Of a DNA stretch of 64,000 nucleotides, positions 30,249 to 40,509 are shown one piece after another. Under the pieces are notes generated by a model. The model ran no database searches. It saw nothing but the letters and a program-made list of their open reading frames with translations, and had not been told where the DNA came from. The stretch is from positions 372,001 to 436,000 of the forward strand of contig CANLXN010000001.1 of assembly GCA_947495135.1 (NCBI GenBank), in the 5' to 3' direction. Positions within the stretch are counted from its first letter, which is position 1, and the number at the start of each line of letters is the position of its first letter. Position numbers and translations under genes: made by a program. This DNA comes from an uncultured Flavobacteriaceae bacterium (GTDB lineage Bacteria; Bacteroidota; Bacteroidia; Flavobacteriales; Flavobacteriaceae).

Positions 30249-30634
30249 CCAAGAATAGGAATCGATTTTTTGTCATCGCCAATAGCTACAAACGTAAAGT
30301 GACCTGTAACTACCTGTTCGCGATTACAGCTGTACATATCTTCCATAAAAATTTCGACACATACTACACAGCTGCTACGTCCCACAGTTTCTACTCTGGC
30401 TATGAGTTCCACAATAGTACCTTGAGGTATTGGTTTGCTGAAATTTATTTTTTCAGTTGAAACAGTTACTACTTTTTTTCTACTGAAACGGGTTGCACAA
30501 ATAAATGCGGCTTCATCCATCATATGAAGGGTAGTACCACCGAATAGTGTGTCGTAATGATTGGTTGTGTTTGGGAATACCGCCTTGAAAATTCTGGTTT
30601 CGCTGTTCTGTATTAAATGTTCATATTCACTCAT
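30245..30634 (-). CDS. Acyl-CoA thioesterase (hotdog fold)
   Basis: VFPNTTNHYDTLFGGTTLHMMDEAAFICATRFSRKKVVTVSTEKINFSKPI. Confidence 0.88.
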   Translation of the reverse strand: MSEYEHLIQNSETRIFKAVFPNTTNHYDTLFGGTTLHMMDEAAFICATRFSRKKVVTVSTEKINFSKPIPQGTIVELIARVETVGRSSCVVCVEIFMEDMYSCNREQVVTGHFTFVAIGDDKKSIPILG

Positions 30635-30748
30635 TCTTAGGAATTTACGATGTATATCGAATATCGAATATCATAATATAAGATATACTTATAACGAAGT
30701 TACAAAAGTTACTATCGCTATCCGTATTTTTGACATAAAGAACCTTCT

Positions 30749-31387
30749 ATGAATTCAGAAATTATTCAAAAATTACAATGGCGTTATGCAACGAAGAAAT
30801 TTGACGCTTCTAAAAAGCTTTCCGCAGAAAAATTAGACATTCTTAAGGAAGCATTTAATCTCACTGCAACTTCTTACGGATTACAGCCGTTGAAGTTAGT
30901 GGTGGTCAGTAATCAGGAGTTAAAAGATCAATTGGTGCCAATTTCTATGAATCAGTTACAGGTAAAGGATGCTTCGCATGTGCTGGTTTTGTGTGCTGAA
31001 ACCGAAATGTCGAACAAATTTGTGGTCGACTATTTTGACCGTGTGGAAGCGATCCGCGCTACGCCGCGTGAAATCCTCAATCCTTTTCAAGATCATATCA
31101 TAGCTTCTTTTTCTGAAAAGGAACCCAAAGAAATTGACCGCTGGATGGCGAAACAGGCCTATTTAGCTCTCGGAAATTTACTTACCGTATGCGCCGTGGA
31201 GCAAATTGATGCGTGTCCAATGGAAGGTTTTGAGCCCGCAAAATATGACGAATTACTTCAGTTAAATGAAAAAGGGATCCGTTCGGTACTTGTGCTGCCA
31301 GTAGGATACAGAGCCGAAGACGATCAGTTTTCTTCTATGAAGAAAGTTCGCAGAGGTGTGGATGATGTGATTATCGAATTTAATTAA
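30749..31387 (+). CDS. Nitroreductase-family NAD(P)H oxidoreductase
   Basis: WRYATKKFDASKKLS, ATSYGLQPLKLVVV, AYLALGNLLTVCAVEQIDACPMEGF. Confidence 0.9.
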   Translation: MNSEIIQKLQWRYATKKFDASKKLSAEKLDILKEAFNLTATSYGLQPLKLVVVSNQELKDQLVPISMNQLQVKDASHVLVLCAETEMSNKFVVDYFDRVEAIRATPREILNPFQDHIIASFSEKEPKEIDRWMAKQAYLALGNLLTVCAVEQIDACPMEGFEPAKYDELLQLNEKGIRSVLVLPVGYRAEDDQFSSMKKVRRGVDDVIIEFN

Positions 31388-31974
31388 GCTTTTACTACCC
31401 TGGTTTTCGACAAGGAATCGTGCCATCCTTTACCCGGATCGCCCAAAAACGAAAGCGCATTAAACGGAATATGACGACAAAGGGATCGAAGAACTATCAT
31501 TGAAAATGTTGGTTTGTTCCCCTGCTCGTCTACCACCTTTGTTTTTGTTATAAATTTTCCAATGGTTCTTCCAGTAATTCCCTCAAAAGCTACATAATAG
31601 ATCATTCCAGCTATAAAACCGAAAATATAATCTATCAACCTATTTTCTTGCTCAAAAATTGACAATGAATTAGGGTCTATCAAGGCCATGACAATACCTA
31701 TTACTGCACCAATTAAGAAGCTAACAACTATTGTAAATAAAAGATCGATGATGTAGTTTGCGAATCGGAGTCCGTTGTCTGCCAGATCGAGTCGTGGCGA
31801 ATTGGCGTTTTTTATAGCCCGTTCTTCTATGAGGTTCGAATCTTCTTCGAAGTCTTTGCAGTAACCGTCAAAGTCTGCAATTGAATTGGTTAAACCGCAG
31901 ATAATTCCCTGTTCTGGTTCAAATTTTTGATTTTTGCACACTTTGCAGAATGCCAAATGTTCTGGTCTGGTCAT
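31384..31974 (-). CDS. RDD family membrane protein with Cys-rich N-terminus
   Basis: CKVCKNQ...GIICGL, RLDLADNGLRFANYIIDLLF, GRTIGKFITKTKVVDEQG. Confidence 0.85.
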   Translation of the reverse strand: MTRPEHLAFCKVCKNQKFEPEQGIICGLTNSIADFDGYCKDFEEDSNLIEERAIKNANSPRLDLADNGLRFANYIIDLLFTIVVSFLIGAVIGIVMALIDPNSLSIFEQENRLIDYIFGFIAGMIYYVAFEGITGRTIGKFITKTKVVDEQGNKPTFSMIVLRSLCRHIPFNALSFLGDPGKGWHDSLSKTRVVKA

Positions 31975-32162
31975 AGGTAGTTAGTTTTGGGGAATGGCAA
32001 TCTACAGAATTCATTAGATATAATAGTATAGTTTAAATATTTTTTTTCTTTCTGAATCTGCTAAGCGAGGGCTGTTATTAGTAGATTCTTCAAATTATGT
32101 TATTTTCTAGTAATTATATTTATTCTTCGAGGTACTTGTTTCTTTTGTAACTTCCTTGCGAT

Positions 32163-32759
32163 ATGATTACGAATACTACCAGACAATTTTTAACCGTCCT
32201 AATATCCAGTATTACTATTCTTTGGTTCAACAAACGCTATCGAAGATTTGTCTTGGTTCCCGTAATTATTATCGTAATTGGTTTTCTTTTACCTCAAAAG
32301 ATGGTGATTCCAGTTAGAGGTGCAACCACGGCCGACTGGGATGTGAACTCTTTTTGGGCCTATCCTTGGGGATCTTCAATCACGCACAAGGGAATAGATA
32401 TTTTTAATCAACGTGGAACAGACGTTTTATCCTCGACCTATGGAATCGTAGTGTATACGCACGAAGGAGGAAAAGGAGGGAAGTCTGTAATGGTACTTGG
32501 TCCCAAGTGGCGTTTTCACTACTATGCGCATTTGGATGAAATAGACGCCTTCCCATTGCAACCTGTTAAAGCTGGAACTGTGATTGGCACCGTTGGTGAT
32601 ACTGGAAACGCTGTAGGAAAGCCGCCGCATTTGCATTATGCCATTACTACACCCTTTCCATATTTCAATTTAAGAGATACCACTGCGGTTCAAGGAAACA
32701 GAAAAATGTTTCATCTCAACCCAGATACTTGGTTACGGGCGGAAGAGCTTAGTGATTAG
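32163..32759 (+). CDS. M23 family metallopeptidase
   Basis: HKGIDIFNQRGTDVLSSTYGIV, YYAHLDEID, GTVGDTGNAVGKPPHLHYAI. Confidence 0.9.
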   Translation: MITNTTRQFLTVLISSITILWFNKRYRRFVLVPVIIIVIGFLLPQKMVIPVRGATTADWDVNSFWAYPWGSSITHKGIDIFNQRGTDVLSSTYGIVVYTHEGGKGGKSVMVLGPKWRFHYYAHLDEIDAFPLQPVKAGTVIGTVGDTGNAVGKPPHLHYAITTPFPYFNLRDTTAVQGNRKMFHLNPDTWLRAEELSD

Positions 32760-32809
32760 TATTTACAATTGTTAGATAATTTTCAACTTCAACTTCAACT
32801 TCAAAACTT

Positions 32810-34579
32810 CTAAATCTTCGCTTGATAGGTATATAGATCGAAATACCGGCCTTCTTTGGCTATGAGCTCGTCGTGATTTCCGCTTTCGGCAATCTTACCC
32901 GATTCTATCACTAAAATCTGATCTGCTTTTTTAATCGTGCTCAAGCGATGCGCAATAACAATAGTAGTTCGATCTTTTACTAATTCGGTTAGCGACTGCT
33001 GGATAAGAGCTTCACTTTCGGTGTCAAGGTTGGAAGTTGCTTCATCTAAAATAATCACTTTTGGATCGGCCAAAATCGCCCGAGCGATAGAAATACGCTG
33101 TCGTTGTCCGCCAGATAGTTTTACTCCTCTTTCGCCTATAAGTGTATCTAGTCCTTCCTCAAAACGGTCCGTAAATTCGTTTACATAGCCGGCGTTTACA
33201 GCGTTAAGTAACTGTTCTTCGGTCGCATTGGGTCTTGGGAACAGAATATTTTCTCTAATGGTACCTTCAAATAAAAATTCATCTTGCAACACCACACCCA
33301 AGTGCTGTCGATAGCTGCTCAATTTTACTTTAGACAAATCTTGTCCGTCCATGAGTACTTGTCCCGATTTCGGGTTAAGAAAGGTGGCCGATAAGCCAGC
33401 AATAGTAGATTTTCCAGAACCCGAGCTTCCTACCAAGGCGACAATAGAACCTGGTTTGACTTCAAAATCGATGTGGTGCAGCACTTCTTTTCCTTCGTCA
33501 TATGAAAACGAAACATCTTTGAATTCTAAATGTCCTTTTACGGTATCTAATTGAATCGTTCTATCCTCTAATTCTTCCTCTGGAGTCATATTCATTAGCT
33601 CTTCTGTTCGATCCAGACCTGCAAGGGCTTCGGTTAACTGGCTCCCAATATTGCTCATTTGTACAATGGGAGCAATCATTAAACCTAATAAGAGTGTAAA
33701 GAATAAGAAATCTCCAATGGTCATTTCTCCTTCAATCATATAATATCCACCAATCCCCATGATACCAACAGAAGCAAGTCCAAGCAAGAAAGTAGATGAA
33801 CTGGTCATAATAGCTGTGGCGGTCAAACTCTTTTTTACATTCTGAAAAAGCCGGTCTACACCTTCTTCAAATATTTTGTTCTCTTGGGCCTCTGCATTAA
33901 AGCCTTTAATCACCCGTACGCCTGCCAATGTTTCGGTAAGTCTACCCTTCACTTCGGCATTAATTTTACCTCTAATCCTGAAAATAGGACGGATGTATTT
34001 AAAGGCGCGTAAGGCAACATATCCAAAAATGCTTACAGGTAGAAATACAAATAAAGTCATCCATGGATTTATTTTTATGAGTAGTACTAGAGACACGATT
34101 GCAGTAATGGTTCCTCCAACTAGTTGCACCAATCCCGTACCAATAAGATTTCTAACACCTTCAACATCACTCATAATACGGGATACCAATGCCCCAGATT
34201 TTGTATTGTCAAAGAAGCTTATAGGGAGTGACAATACTTTTTTCTGAACTTGAGCCCTTAGTTCTGAAATCACATATTGCGCTTGTACGCTTAGAATTCT
34301 TGTAAGTAAAAAAGAAGTGATTGCCTGTACCAACAATGCCAACCCTACCAATAAAAGTAGATTGTATAATTGGCCGTAGTCTTTAGTTGGTACAACCTCG
34401 TCCAAAAGTACTTTAGATTGCCAAGGTAGAACTAGACCGGTAAGCCTATTTATTACAATGAGTATTAAGCCAATAAAAACTAGCTTTCTTCTGGGCCAGA
34501 TAATGGTTTTGAAGGCTGTAGCCATGGTAACCTTCGGTTGAGAGGCTGGCTTTTGTTTGTTTTCTGCAAGGTGTTTCAT
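32810..34579 (-). CDS. MsbA-like ABC transporter, fused permease/ATPase
   Basis: Walker A GSSGSGKST, LSGGQRQRISIARAILADPKVIILDEATSNLD. Start placed at MKHLAENK rather than the upstream ORF start. Confidence 0.92.
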   Translation of the reverse strand: MKHLAENKQKPASQPKVTMATAFKTIIWPRRKLVFIGLILIVINRLTGLVLPWQSKVLLDEVVPTKDYGQLYNLLLLVGLALLVQAITSFLLTRILSVQAQYVISELRAQVQKKVLSLPISFFDNTKSGALVSRIMSDVEGVRNLIGTGLVQLVGGTITAIVSLVLLIKINPWMTLFVFLPVSIFGYVALRAFKYIRPIFRIRGKINAEVKGRLTETLAGVRVIKGFNAEAQENKIFEEGVDRLFQNVKKSLTATAIMTSSSTFLLGLASVGIMGIGGYYMIEGEMTIGDFLFFTLLLGLMIAPIVQMSNIGSQLTEALAGLDRTEELMNMTPEEELEDRTIQLDTVKGHLEFKDVSFSYDEGKEVLHHIDFEVKPGSIVALVGSSGSGKSTIAGLSATFLNPKSGQVLMDGQDLSKVKLSSYRQHLGVVLQDEFLFEGTIRENILFPRPNATEEQLLNAVNAGYVNEFTDRFEEGLDTLIGERGVKLSGGQRQRISIARAILADPKVIILDEATSNLDTESEALIQQSLTELVKDRTTIVIAHRLSTIKKADQILVIESGKIAESGNHDELIAKEGRYFDLYTYQAKI

Positions 34580-34856
34580 AGAGAATACAAAGATACTAAA
34601 GCCTTGTGCCAATACGGCTTTCGTTGTGCGGTTGTTTGAAATTTCAGAATAAAAAATGAATTGCACACTACATACGCAACCGTTACCTTTGTACTACGTC
34701 TATTGAGTGTGTATTTTTATGAGTTTGAAGCCAGCAGTAGAGAATTTATGCAGTGGAAAAAAGCAAATAATCACATCATCGAACAAATAAGTTCGAAGCG
34801 TGGTACACGAGACCATTTTAAGTTAGTGTTATTAACAAATAAGATATTTTAAGTAA

Positions 34857-36071
34857 ATGCCTGGATTTGAAGTTTTTGGAGACGCAGAGCGCAAACAAGT
34901 AAATGATGTTATAGAAACAGGAGTGCTCATGCGCTACGGTTTTGACGGAATGAGAAACGGTCATTGGAAGGCCAAAGAATTCGAAATTGCTTTTGCAAAA
35001 CGAATGGAGACGAAACATTGTCAGTTGGTTTCGAGTGGAACTGCTGCCTTAACAGTGGCTCTCGCAGCGGCGGGTGTTGGTGCAGGAGATGAAGTAATCA
35101 TGCCAACCTTTACTTTTGTAGCTAGTTTCGAATCTATCATTGCCTTAGGAGCGGTTCCTGTGTTGGTCGATGTAGACGATACTTTAACACTAGATCCAGC
35201 AGCAGTGGAAGCAGCAATTGGACCAAAAACGAAATGTGTCATGCCAGTACATATGTGTGGGTCTATGGCAGATTTAAAGGCTTTGAAGTCTATTTGCGAC
35301 AAACACAATCTGCTGTTGTTAGAAGATGCTTGTCAGGCCATTGGAGGAACGTTTGAGGGTAAACCACTTGGAAGCTATGGAGATTTAGGATGTTTTTCAT
35401 TTGATTATGTGAAAACCATTACCTGCGGAGAAGGTGGAGGAGTTATTACAAATAACGATGCTTATAAAATCAATGCAGATCAATATCAAGATCATGGACA
35501 TGACCATATTGGAAATGATCGAGGAGCCGAGACACACCCAACGTTGGGTTATAATTTCCGAATTTCAGAACTAAATGCGGCCGTTGGTATCGCACAATTA
35601 GGAAAAATAGACGATATTCTTGCGCTTCAGAAGAAAAACTATACCATTATGCGAGAAGCTTTGTCTAAAGTGGATGGTGTTACGTTTAGGCGTGTTCCAG
35701 AAGGTGGAGTGGAGAATTATTCATTTTTAAACTTCTTTCTTCCTACTGAAAGTTTAACAAAAAAGGCACATGCGGCGCTTGGATCGGAGGGCGTAGATGC
35801 CTGTTTTTATTGGTATAGCAATAACTGGCATTACATCAACGGATGGGAGCATTTACGTGACCTGAAGAGTATGGGAGCATTGCCAGCTGAAATCCGCAAC
35901 CAGATACAAGATTTGAACTCGGCAGATTTCTCTAAGAGTGATGCCTGGATGAGCAGAACTATTTCTTCTTTAGTAAAAATTGGATGGACCGAAGACCAAA
36001 TGACTGCAAGAGCAGCGAAAATGGTAGCGGTTATTTCTGAAATTTTAAAAGAAAAGGAAAGTTTAGCTTAA
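34857..36071 (+). CDS. DegT/DnrJ/EryC1-family PLP aminotransferase
   Basis: SSGTAALTVALAAAGVGAGDEVIMPTFTFVAS, LEDACQAIGGTFEGKPLGSYGDLGCFSFDYVKTITCGEGG. Confidence 0.9.
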   Translation: MPGFEVFGDAERKQVNDVIETGVLMRYGFDGMRNGHWKAKEFEIAFAKRMETKHCQLVSSGTAALTVALAAAGVGAGDEVIMPTFTFVASFESIIALGAVPVLVDVDDTLTLDPAAVEAAIGPKTKCVMPVHMCGSMADLKALKSICDKHNLLLLEDACQAIGGTFEGKPLGSYGDLGCFSFDYVKTITCGEGGGVITNNDAYKINADQYQDHGHDHIGNDRGAETHPTLGYNFRISELNAAVGIAQLGKIDDILALQKKNYTIMREALSKVDGVTFRRVPEGGVENYSFLNFFLPTESLTKKAHAALGSEGVDACFYWYSNNWHYINGWEHLRDLKSMGALPAEIRNQIQDLNSADFSKSDAWMSRTISSLVKIGWTEDQMTARAAKMVAVISEILKEKESLA

Positions 36072-37216
36072 AAAGTAAGGTACTCCACAATTTCTAATCC
36101 GTAACCAATCATTCCAACTCGCTTAGCTTGCGTATTGTTGGAGATCAATCGTATTTTATGGATATCTAAGTCGTGCAATATCTGCGCGCCTATTCCGAAA
36201 TCTTTTGAATCCATTACAATTCTGGGAGCTTTGGAAATTTCATCTTCTACCTGAGATTCTTTTAGGGCCGTCAGCCTGTTTAAAAGGTTGAGCGACTGAC
36301 TTTGCTGATTTATAAACACAATGGCACCCTTTCCTTCATTATTAATAACGCGAAACATATCGTCCAACTTCTTGTCGGCGTCATTGGTGAGAGTCCCTAA
36401 AATATCGTTATTAATAAGAGTTGAGTTAACCCTTACAGGAATTTTATCTTCCTTGGACCAGCTTCCTTTGGTAAGCGCAATGTGAACTTGTCCATTTGTG
36501 GTTTGCTTGTAAGCTCGCAACCTAAAAGCCCCGTATTTGGTGTTGATATCGAAATCTTCTTTTTTCTCGATGAGGGAGTCGTGCTCCATTCTATATGCAA
36601 CTAAGTCCTCTATAGAAACAAGTTTTAAATCTAGTTTTTTAGCTACTTCGGCTAATTGTGGAAGTCTTGCCATAGTGCCATCTTCGTTCATTATTTCAAC
36701 AATCACTCCAGCGGGTTTTAGGCCTGCTAGACGCGCAAAATCGATGGCTGCTTCTGTATGGCCAGTTCTTCTCAATACACCTCCATCTTTTGCTTTTAAT
36801 GGAAATATATGTCCGGGTCTGCTCAAGTCGTATGGTTTGGTCTCTTGTGCAATGAGTGCTTCGATAGTTTTTGATCTATCGCTGGCAGAGATACCCGTAG
36901 TAACCCCATTTCCTTTTAAATCAACAGAAATAGTAAAGGCGGTTTCCATGGGATCTGTGTTGTTTCCAACCATCATTTCCAGATTGAGTTCTTTACAGCG
37001 CGATTCGGTTAAAGGAGTGCAAATAAGGCCTCGACCATGGGTAGCCATAAAATTGATGATTTCTGGAGTAATCTTGTCGGCTGCTGCCACAAAATCTCCT
37101 TCATTTTCCCTATTCTCGTCGTCTACAACAATTATTACCTTTCCATTGCGAATATCTTCAATGGCTTCTTCTATAGTATTGAGCTTAATCATCGTTCCGT
37201 TTTCAGTAGAAATCAT
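36068..37216 (-). CDS. ribB: 3,4-dihydroxy-2-butanone 4-phosphate synthase with GTP cyclohydrolase II-like C-terminus
   Basis: VVDDENRENEGDFVAAADKITPE, HGRGLICTPL, RPGHIFPLKAKDGGVLRRTGHTEAAIDFARLAG. Confidence 0.92.
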   Translation of the reverse strand: MISTENGTMIKLNTIEEAIEDIRNGKVIIVVDDENRENEGDFVAAADKITPEIINFMATHGRGLICTPLTESRCKELNLEMMVGNNTDPMETAFTISVDLKGNGVTTGISASDRSKTIEALIAQETKPYDLSRPGHIFPLKAKDGGVLRRTGHTEAAIDFARLAGLKPAGVIVEIMNEDGTMARLPQLAEVAKKLDLKLVSIEDLVAYRMEHDSLIEKKEDFDINTKYGAFRLRAYKQTTNGQVHIALTKGSWSKEDKIPVRVNSTLINNDILGTLTNDADKKLDDMFRVINNEGKGAIVFINQQSQSLNLLNRLTALKESQVEDEISKAPRIVMDSKDFGIGAQILHDLDIHKIRLISNNTQAKRVGMIGYGLEIVEYLTF

Positions 37217-37336
37217 AACAAAATTTTAGTGATGCAAAGATAAGGAATGTTAATCATTGGTTAGAATTCCAAACAACCTTTCTTAACCACGGCGGACACA
37301 AAGGTCTACACGAAGATCACAAAGTATAAGAATGAA

Positions 37337-37737
37337 TTACAAAGTTCCATTTATAACCCTTCTAATGCCATCCTTTAATTTGAACTGGTTAAAATTGATT
37401 AAGAGCCCTAACTTATAATCTCCTAATTTCATGTAAGTTTGGATTTGGGCTAAGTGAATATCGTGTAAGGATGCAATACTTTTCGCTTCGATCGCGAGTT
37501 TATTTTCCATAAGAAGATCAATTCGATATCCTATTTCTAACCTAACTTCCTAGAAGATTAGTGGCATAGGTTTTTCTTTTATGACACTGAGACCTGATTT
37601 TTTTAGTTTGTAGAAAAGACATTCCTGATACACGCTTTCAAGGAGTCCTGGACCTAATGCTTTGTGTACTTCAATTGAAGTTCCAATAGTAGCTCTTGTA
37701 ATTTGATTGATAGTCGTAACTATTTGATTATAGTTTT
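37337..37737 (-). pseudogene. GxxExxY-family protein pseudogene with an in-frame TAG
   Basis: Minus-strand reading: TIGTSIEVHKALGPGLLESVYQECLFYKLKKSGLSVIKEKPMPLIF*EVRLEIGYRIDLLMENKLAIEAKSIASLHDIHLAQIQTYMKLGDYKLGLLINFNQFKLKDGIRRVINGTL*. Nonsense codon at 37550-37552; no obvious ATG upstream. Confidence 0.85.
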
Positions 37738-37849
37738 AACTAGGGAGATTGAAGTAAATTGAAAGAATTAATTTTGAAACTCCGTGGATCTCGATGAAAA
37801 CCCCCGCTTGCTCTATGGTAAAACCTTCAGAAAGGTCTGATAAATAAAT

Positions 37850-39856
37850 CTATCGAATCATTTCTAGGTCCTCTTTCATTTTCTTTTTGAAAGACCCAGC
37901 AACAAATCCGTAGATCACCAACCCAAGTAATAAAACAAGAATCCATATACCGTTATCGCGTTCCTTTTGTATCGCTTTGTAAAACTTGATGTGGTTAACA
38001 AACGCCATAATTACGAACAAATAGAAGAAACCAAATAACACATAGCGAACTATTCCCAGCACCTTCACTAAACCTTCTCCAAGCGGAAACTTAAATATCA
38101 GCGAGGCAATAAGAAATAAAATACTCACCATCGAAATGATGTAGAAGAGTAATGCCTTCTTAGAATAATTAGTAAAGTTTTTAAAGGCCTTTGCCGCATC
38201 GTTGTACTTCGTATTTTCGAAATCACCGCTTATCTTTAATTCTACTTCGCTTATACCTTTCTCTTTGAGTCTTTTGAGCGCAGCAAGTCTTACGTCTTCC
38301 GAGTAGTCGTATTGCCTATAGTTCTTTAAGATATCCTTTAATTGGTCATTGTCCTTTGAAAGTATCATAGCTCGTTCTTGCTGGGTGAGCAGTAATTGTC
38401 TTTCTCCGGTATTTGCAACTGCGGGTTCCTCTTTCTTTTTAAACAACCACTTAAAGCGTTGTCCAAAGGCATCAAAATCGAATACACCTTGATCTGTAGT
38501 AGCTCGATACGTGAGCCATATTCCCAATGGTAGCATAATGAGGGTACTTAACCAACTAGCGATAAATGGGTGTACACTCCCGTCTTCTGCACTGTTTTTA
38601 GCGAAGATTCCAATGAAATGATACGTAAGGAATAACAAAATGGCAATCACCATAGGAAGTCCCATTCCTCCTTTACGAATAATAGCGCCCAAAGGTGCAC
38701 CTACAAAGAACAAAATAACACAGGCAAAAGCAAGGATATACTTTTCGTGAAGTGCGATCTCAAATTTATTGAGTCTTTTTGTTTTTTTCTTAAATTCTTC
38801 TTTTTTCCCTCTAAGTGTTTCTATGGTTCCTCTCGCATTGGCTATGGCGGTTTCCAAAATATCCTGTTGTTGCTGAGGAGGAAAGATGGGTAATACATCT
38901 AAATAAAGAGTGTCTTTTTTACGAGCCCTCTTAGTAGTATCCCGAAACTTTTTCATCCCGGCTCTGTAATACATATTTTCACCGAATAGTCTAATATCCT
39001 TCGTGTAAGAAGTTGATAAGTTGTCTATTTCGGTTACGAGTTCAGTCGAACTAAACATATTGTGATTACTAATATCATTGTCTTTATCAATGTCTGAGTC
39101 GTTTAACTCGGTAAGGTCAATGTTGATGGTGTATTCTTCGAAGTAACTCTTCGCAAACGGTCGTCGTCTTTGTTTGATGGTACTTCTTAACTGAACGTCG
39201 TTGTAGTAATTCCCATCTTTCAGTATAAGTGATAGTGTATTACTTCCTTCCTCACTTGCGAGTTCTCCTTCTTTAGCAATAATAACTAAGGAGTTTCTAT
39301 TTGGACGTTTAGGATCTTTTTGATGTATTACAACTTCTCTCAGAAATTGTTCTCGATCTCCAAATTTCTCGGCTACTTTTATATTGAAATTATCTCCAAT
39401 ACTACTAAATTGTCCTTCTACGATAGCCATCGACGGACTTACTTGCGCAATATTTCTACGGAGATTCTGCCATTTATATTCGGAGTACGGAATTACATTA
39501 TTGGCAAAAAAGAATGCAAAAATGGATAGTCCAACAATAAAGTACAGAACGCTTTTCATTGCTCTTTGCAGAGAAATACCAGTAGATTTCATGGCAGCGA
39601 ACTCGTATTTTTCTGAAAAGCTACCAAATACCATTAAGGAGGTCACCAAAACGGTGAGGGGCAAGACCAAAGGGATAAGGCGAGGGGATACGTACCATAA
39701 GAATTTGAGTACAATCCATATGTCCAAATCTTTCCCAGCTAGCTCGGATATATACAGCCAGATAGTTTGAAGAACAAAAATGAACATTAAAATAATGAAG
39801 ACGCTAAAAAACGTCTTCATGTATGCTGTTAATATGTAGCGATCTAATATTTTCAA
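37850..39856 (-). CDS. LptF/LptG (YjgP/YjgQ) family permease
   Basis: MKILDRYILTAYMKTFFSVFIILMFIFVLQTIW and a typical TM/periplasmic layout; upstream neighbours on the same strand are LolA-like and FtsK. Confidence 0.9.
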   Translation of the reverse strand: MKILDRYILTAYMKTFFSVFIILMFIFVLQTIWLYISELAGKDLDIWIVLKFLWYVSPRLIPLVLPLTVLVTSLMVFGSFSEKYEFAAMKSTGISLQRAMKSVLYFIVGLSIFAFFFANNVIPYSEYKWQNLRRNIAQVSPSMAIVEGQFSSIGDNFNIKVAEKFGDREQFLREVVIHQKDPKRPNRNSLVIIAKEGELASEEGSNTLSLILKDGNYYNDVQLRSTIKQRRRPFAKSYFEEYTINIDLTELNDSDIDKDNDISNHNMFSSTELVTEIDNLSTSYTKDIRLFGENMYYRAGMKKFRDTTKRARKKDTLYLDVLPIFPPQQQQDILETAIANARGTIETLRGKKEEFKKKTKRLNKFEIALHEKYILAFACVILFFVGAPLGAIIRKGGMGLPMVIAILLFLTYHFIGIFAKNSAEDGSVHPFIASWLSTLIMLPLGIWLTYRATTDQGVFDFDAFGQRFKWLFKKKEEPAVANTGERQLLLTQQERAMILSKDNDQLKDILKNYRQYDYSEDVRLAALKRLKEKGISEVELKISGDFENTKYNDAAKAFKNFTNYSKKALLFYIISMVSILFLIASLIFKFPLGEGLVKVLGIVRYVLFGFFYLFVIMAFVNHIKFYKAIQKERDNGIWILVLLLGLVIYGFVAGSFKKKMKEDLEMIR

Positions 39857-39866
39857 AAAGACAGAA

Positions 39867-40508
39867 TTAATCTAACTTGTCGATGTAATAGCCTTCTTTT
39901 TTGTATTTGGCCTCGTCAAAGGTAAACAGTGTTTTTGATAAAGGCTGATTGGTTTTAAAAGAATTAACAGTTAGCGTGTATTTCGTACCACTGGCGTCTG
40001 TTTGAATCAATCTGTAAATATGCTTCGTTTGCACATCTACACCTAATAAAATATCTTTTATTTCTGCGTTAGAATCGATTGGCATCAATTTTACAAACTG
40101 AATTTTTCTTCCTTGTACATTCTGTACCACATCCATTTTGTAGGTATACCCCTTTTCGTAAAACGTGAGCAATTTTGATGGAGTAATTTCCTTGTCGTTT
40201 TGAGGGTCGTAATTAGAAATAGTAACTTCCTCATCTTCCGGACTAATGGTATAAATTTTAGATCCGTCGAACATTCGGGTAGTTCCAAGCATATTTAGAA
40301 CATACTTGTCTTTTCGAATGGTTACATTCCCTCTTGTATCCTGATTCACATTTTCTTTAGAATTGTTTAGATTCCATTTAAAATCGATTACGATGTTGTC
40401 ATAGCTTCTCACTTTTGCTGAAACATCGTTCAGTAAACTCTTCGCACTCTGGGCTTGGACCAAAGTAACACTGCATATTGCTAGAATTAACACTACTAAT
40501 TTTTTCAT
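39867..40508 (-). CDS. LolA-like outer membrane lipoprotein carrier protein
   Basis: Signal peptide; AKSLLNDVSAKVRSYDNIVIDFKWNLNN...RGNVTIRKDKYVLNML. Confidence 0.85.
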   Translation of the reverse strand: MKKLVVLILAICSVTLVQAQSAKSLLNDVSAKVRSYDNIVIDFKWNLNNSKENVNQDTRGNVTIRKDKYVLNMLGTTRMFDGSKIYTISPEDEEVTISNYDPQNDKEITPSKLLTFYEKGYTYKMDVVQNVQGRKIQFVKLMPIDSNAEIKDILLGVDVQTKHIYRLIQTDASGTKYTLTVNSFKTNQPLSKTLFTFDEAKYKKEGYYIDKLD

Positions 40509-40509
40509 T

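Noticed and set aside
30640-30700. AT-rich tatcgaatatcgaatatc repeat between convergent and divergent genes
   Set aside because: Short degenerate AT-rich text common in such genomes; no clear structure or unit conservation.
33876-34247. Antisense ORFs over the MsbA-like gene and similar ones over ftsK, nhaC and glyA
   Set aside because: Shadow ORFs of conserved coding genes; no independent domain signature.
36537-37229. 230-aa plus-strand ORF opposite ribB/A
   Set aside because: Antisense to a strongly supported conserved gene; shows only low-complexity Ser/Pro-rich translation.
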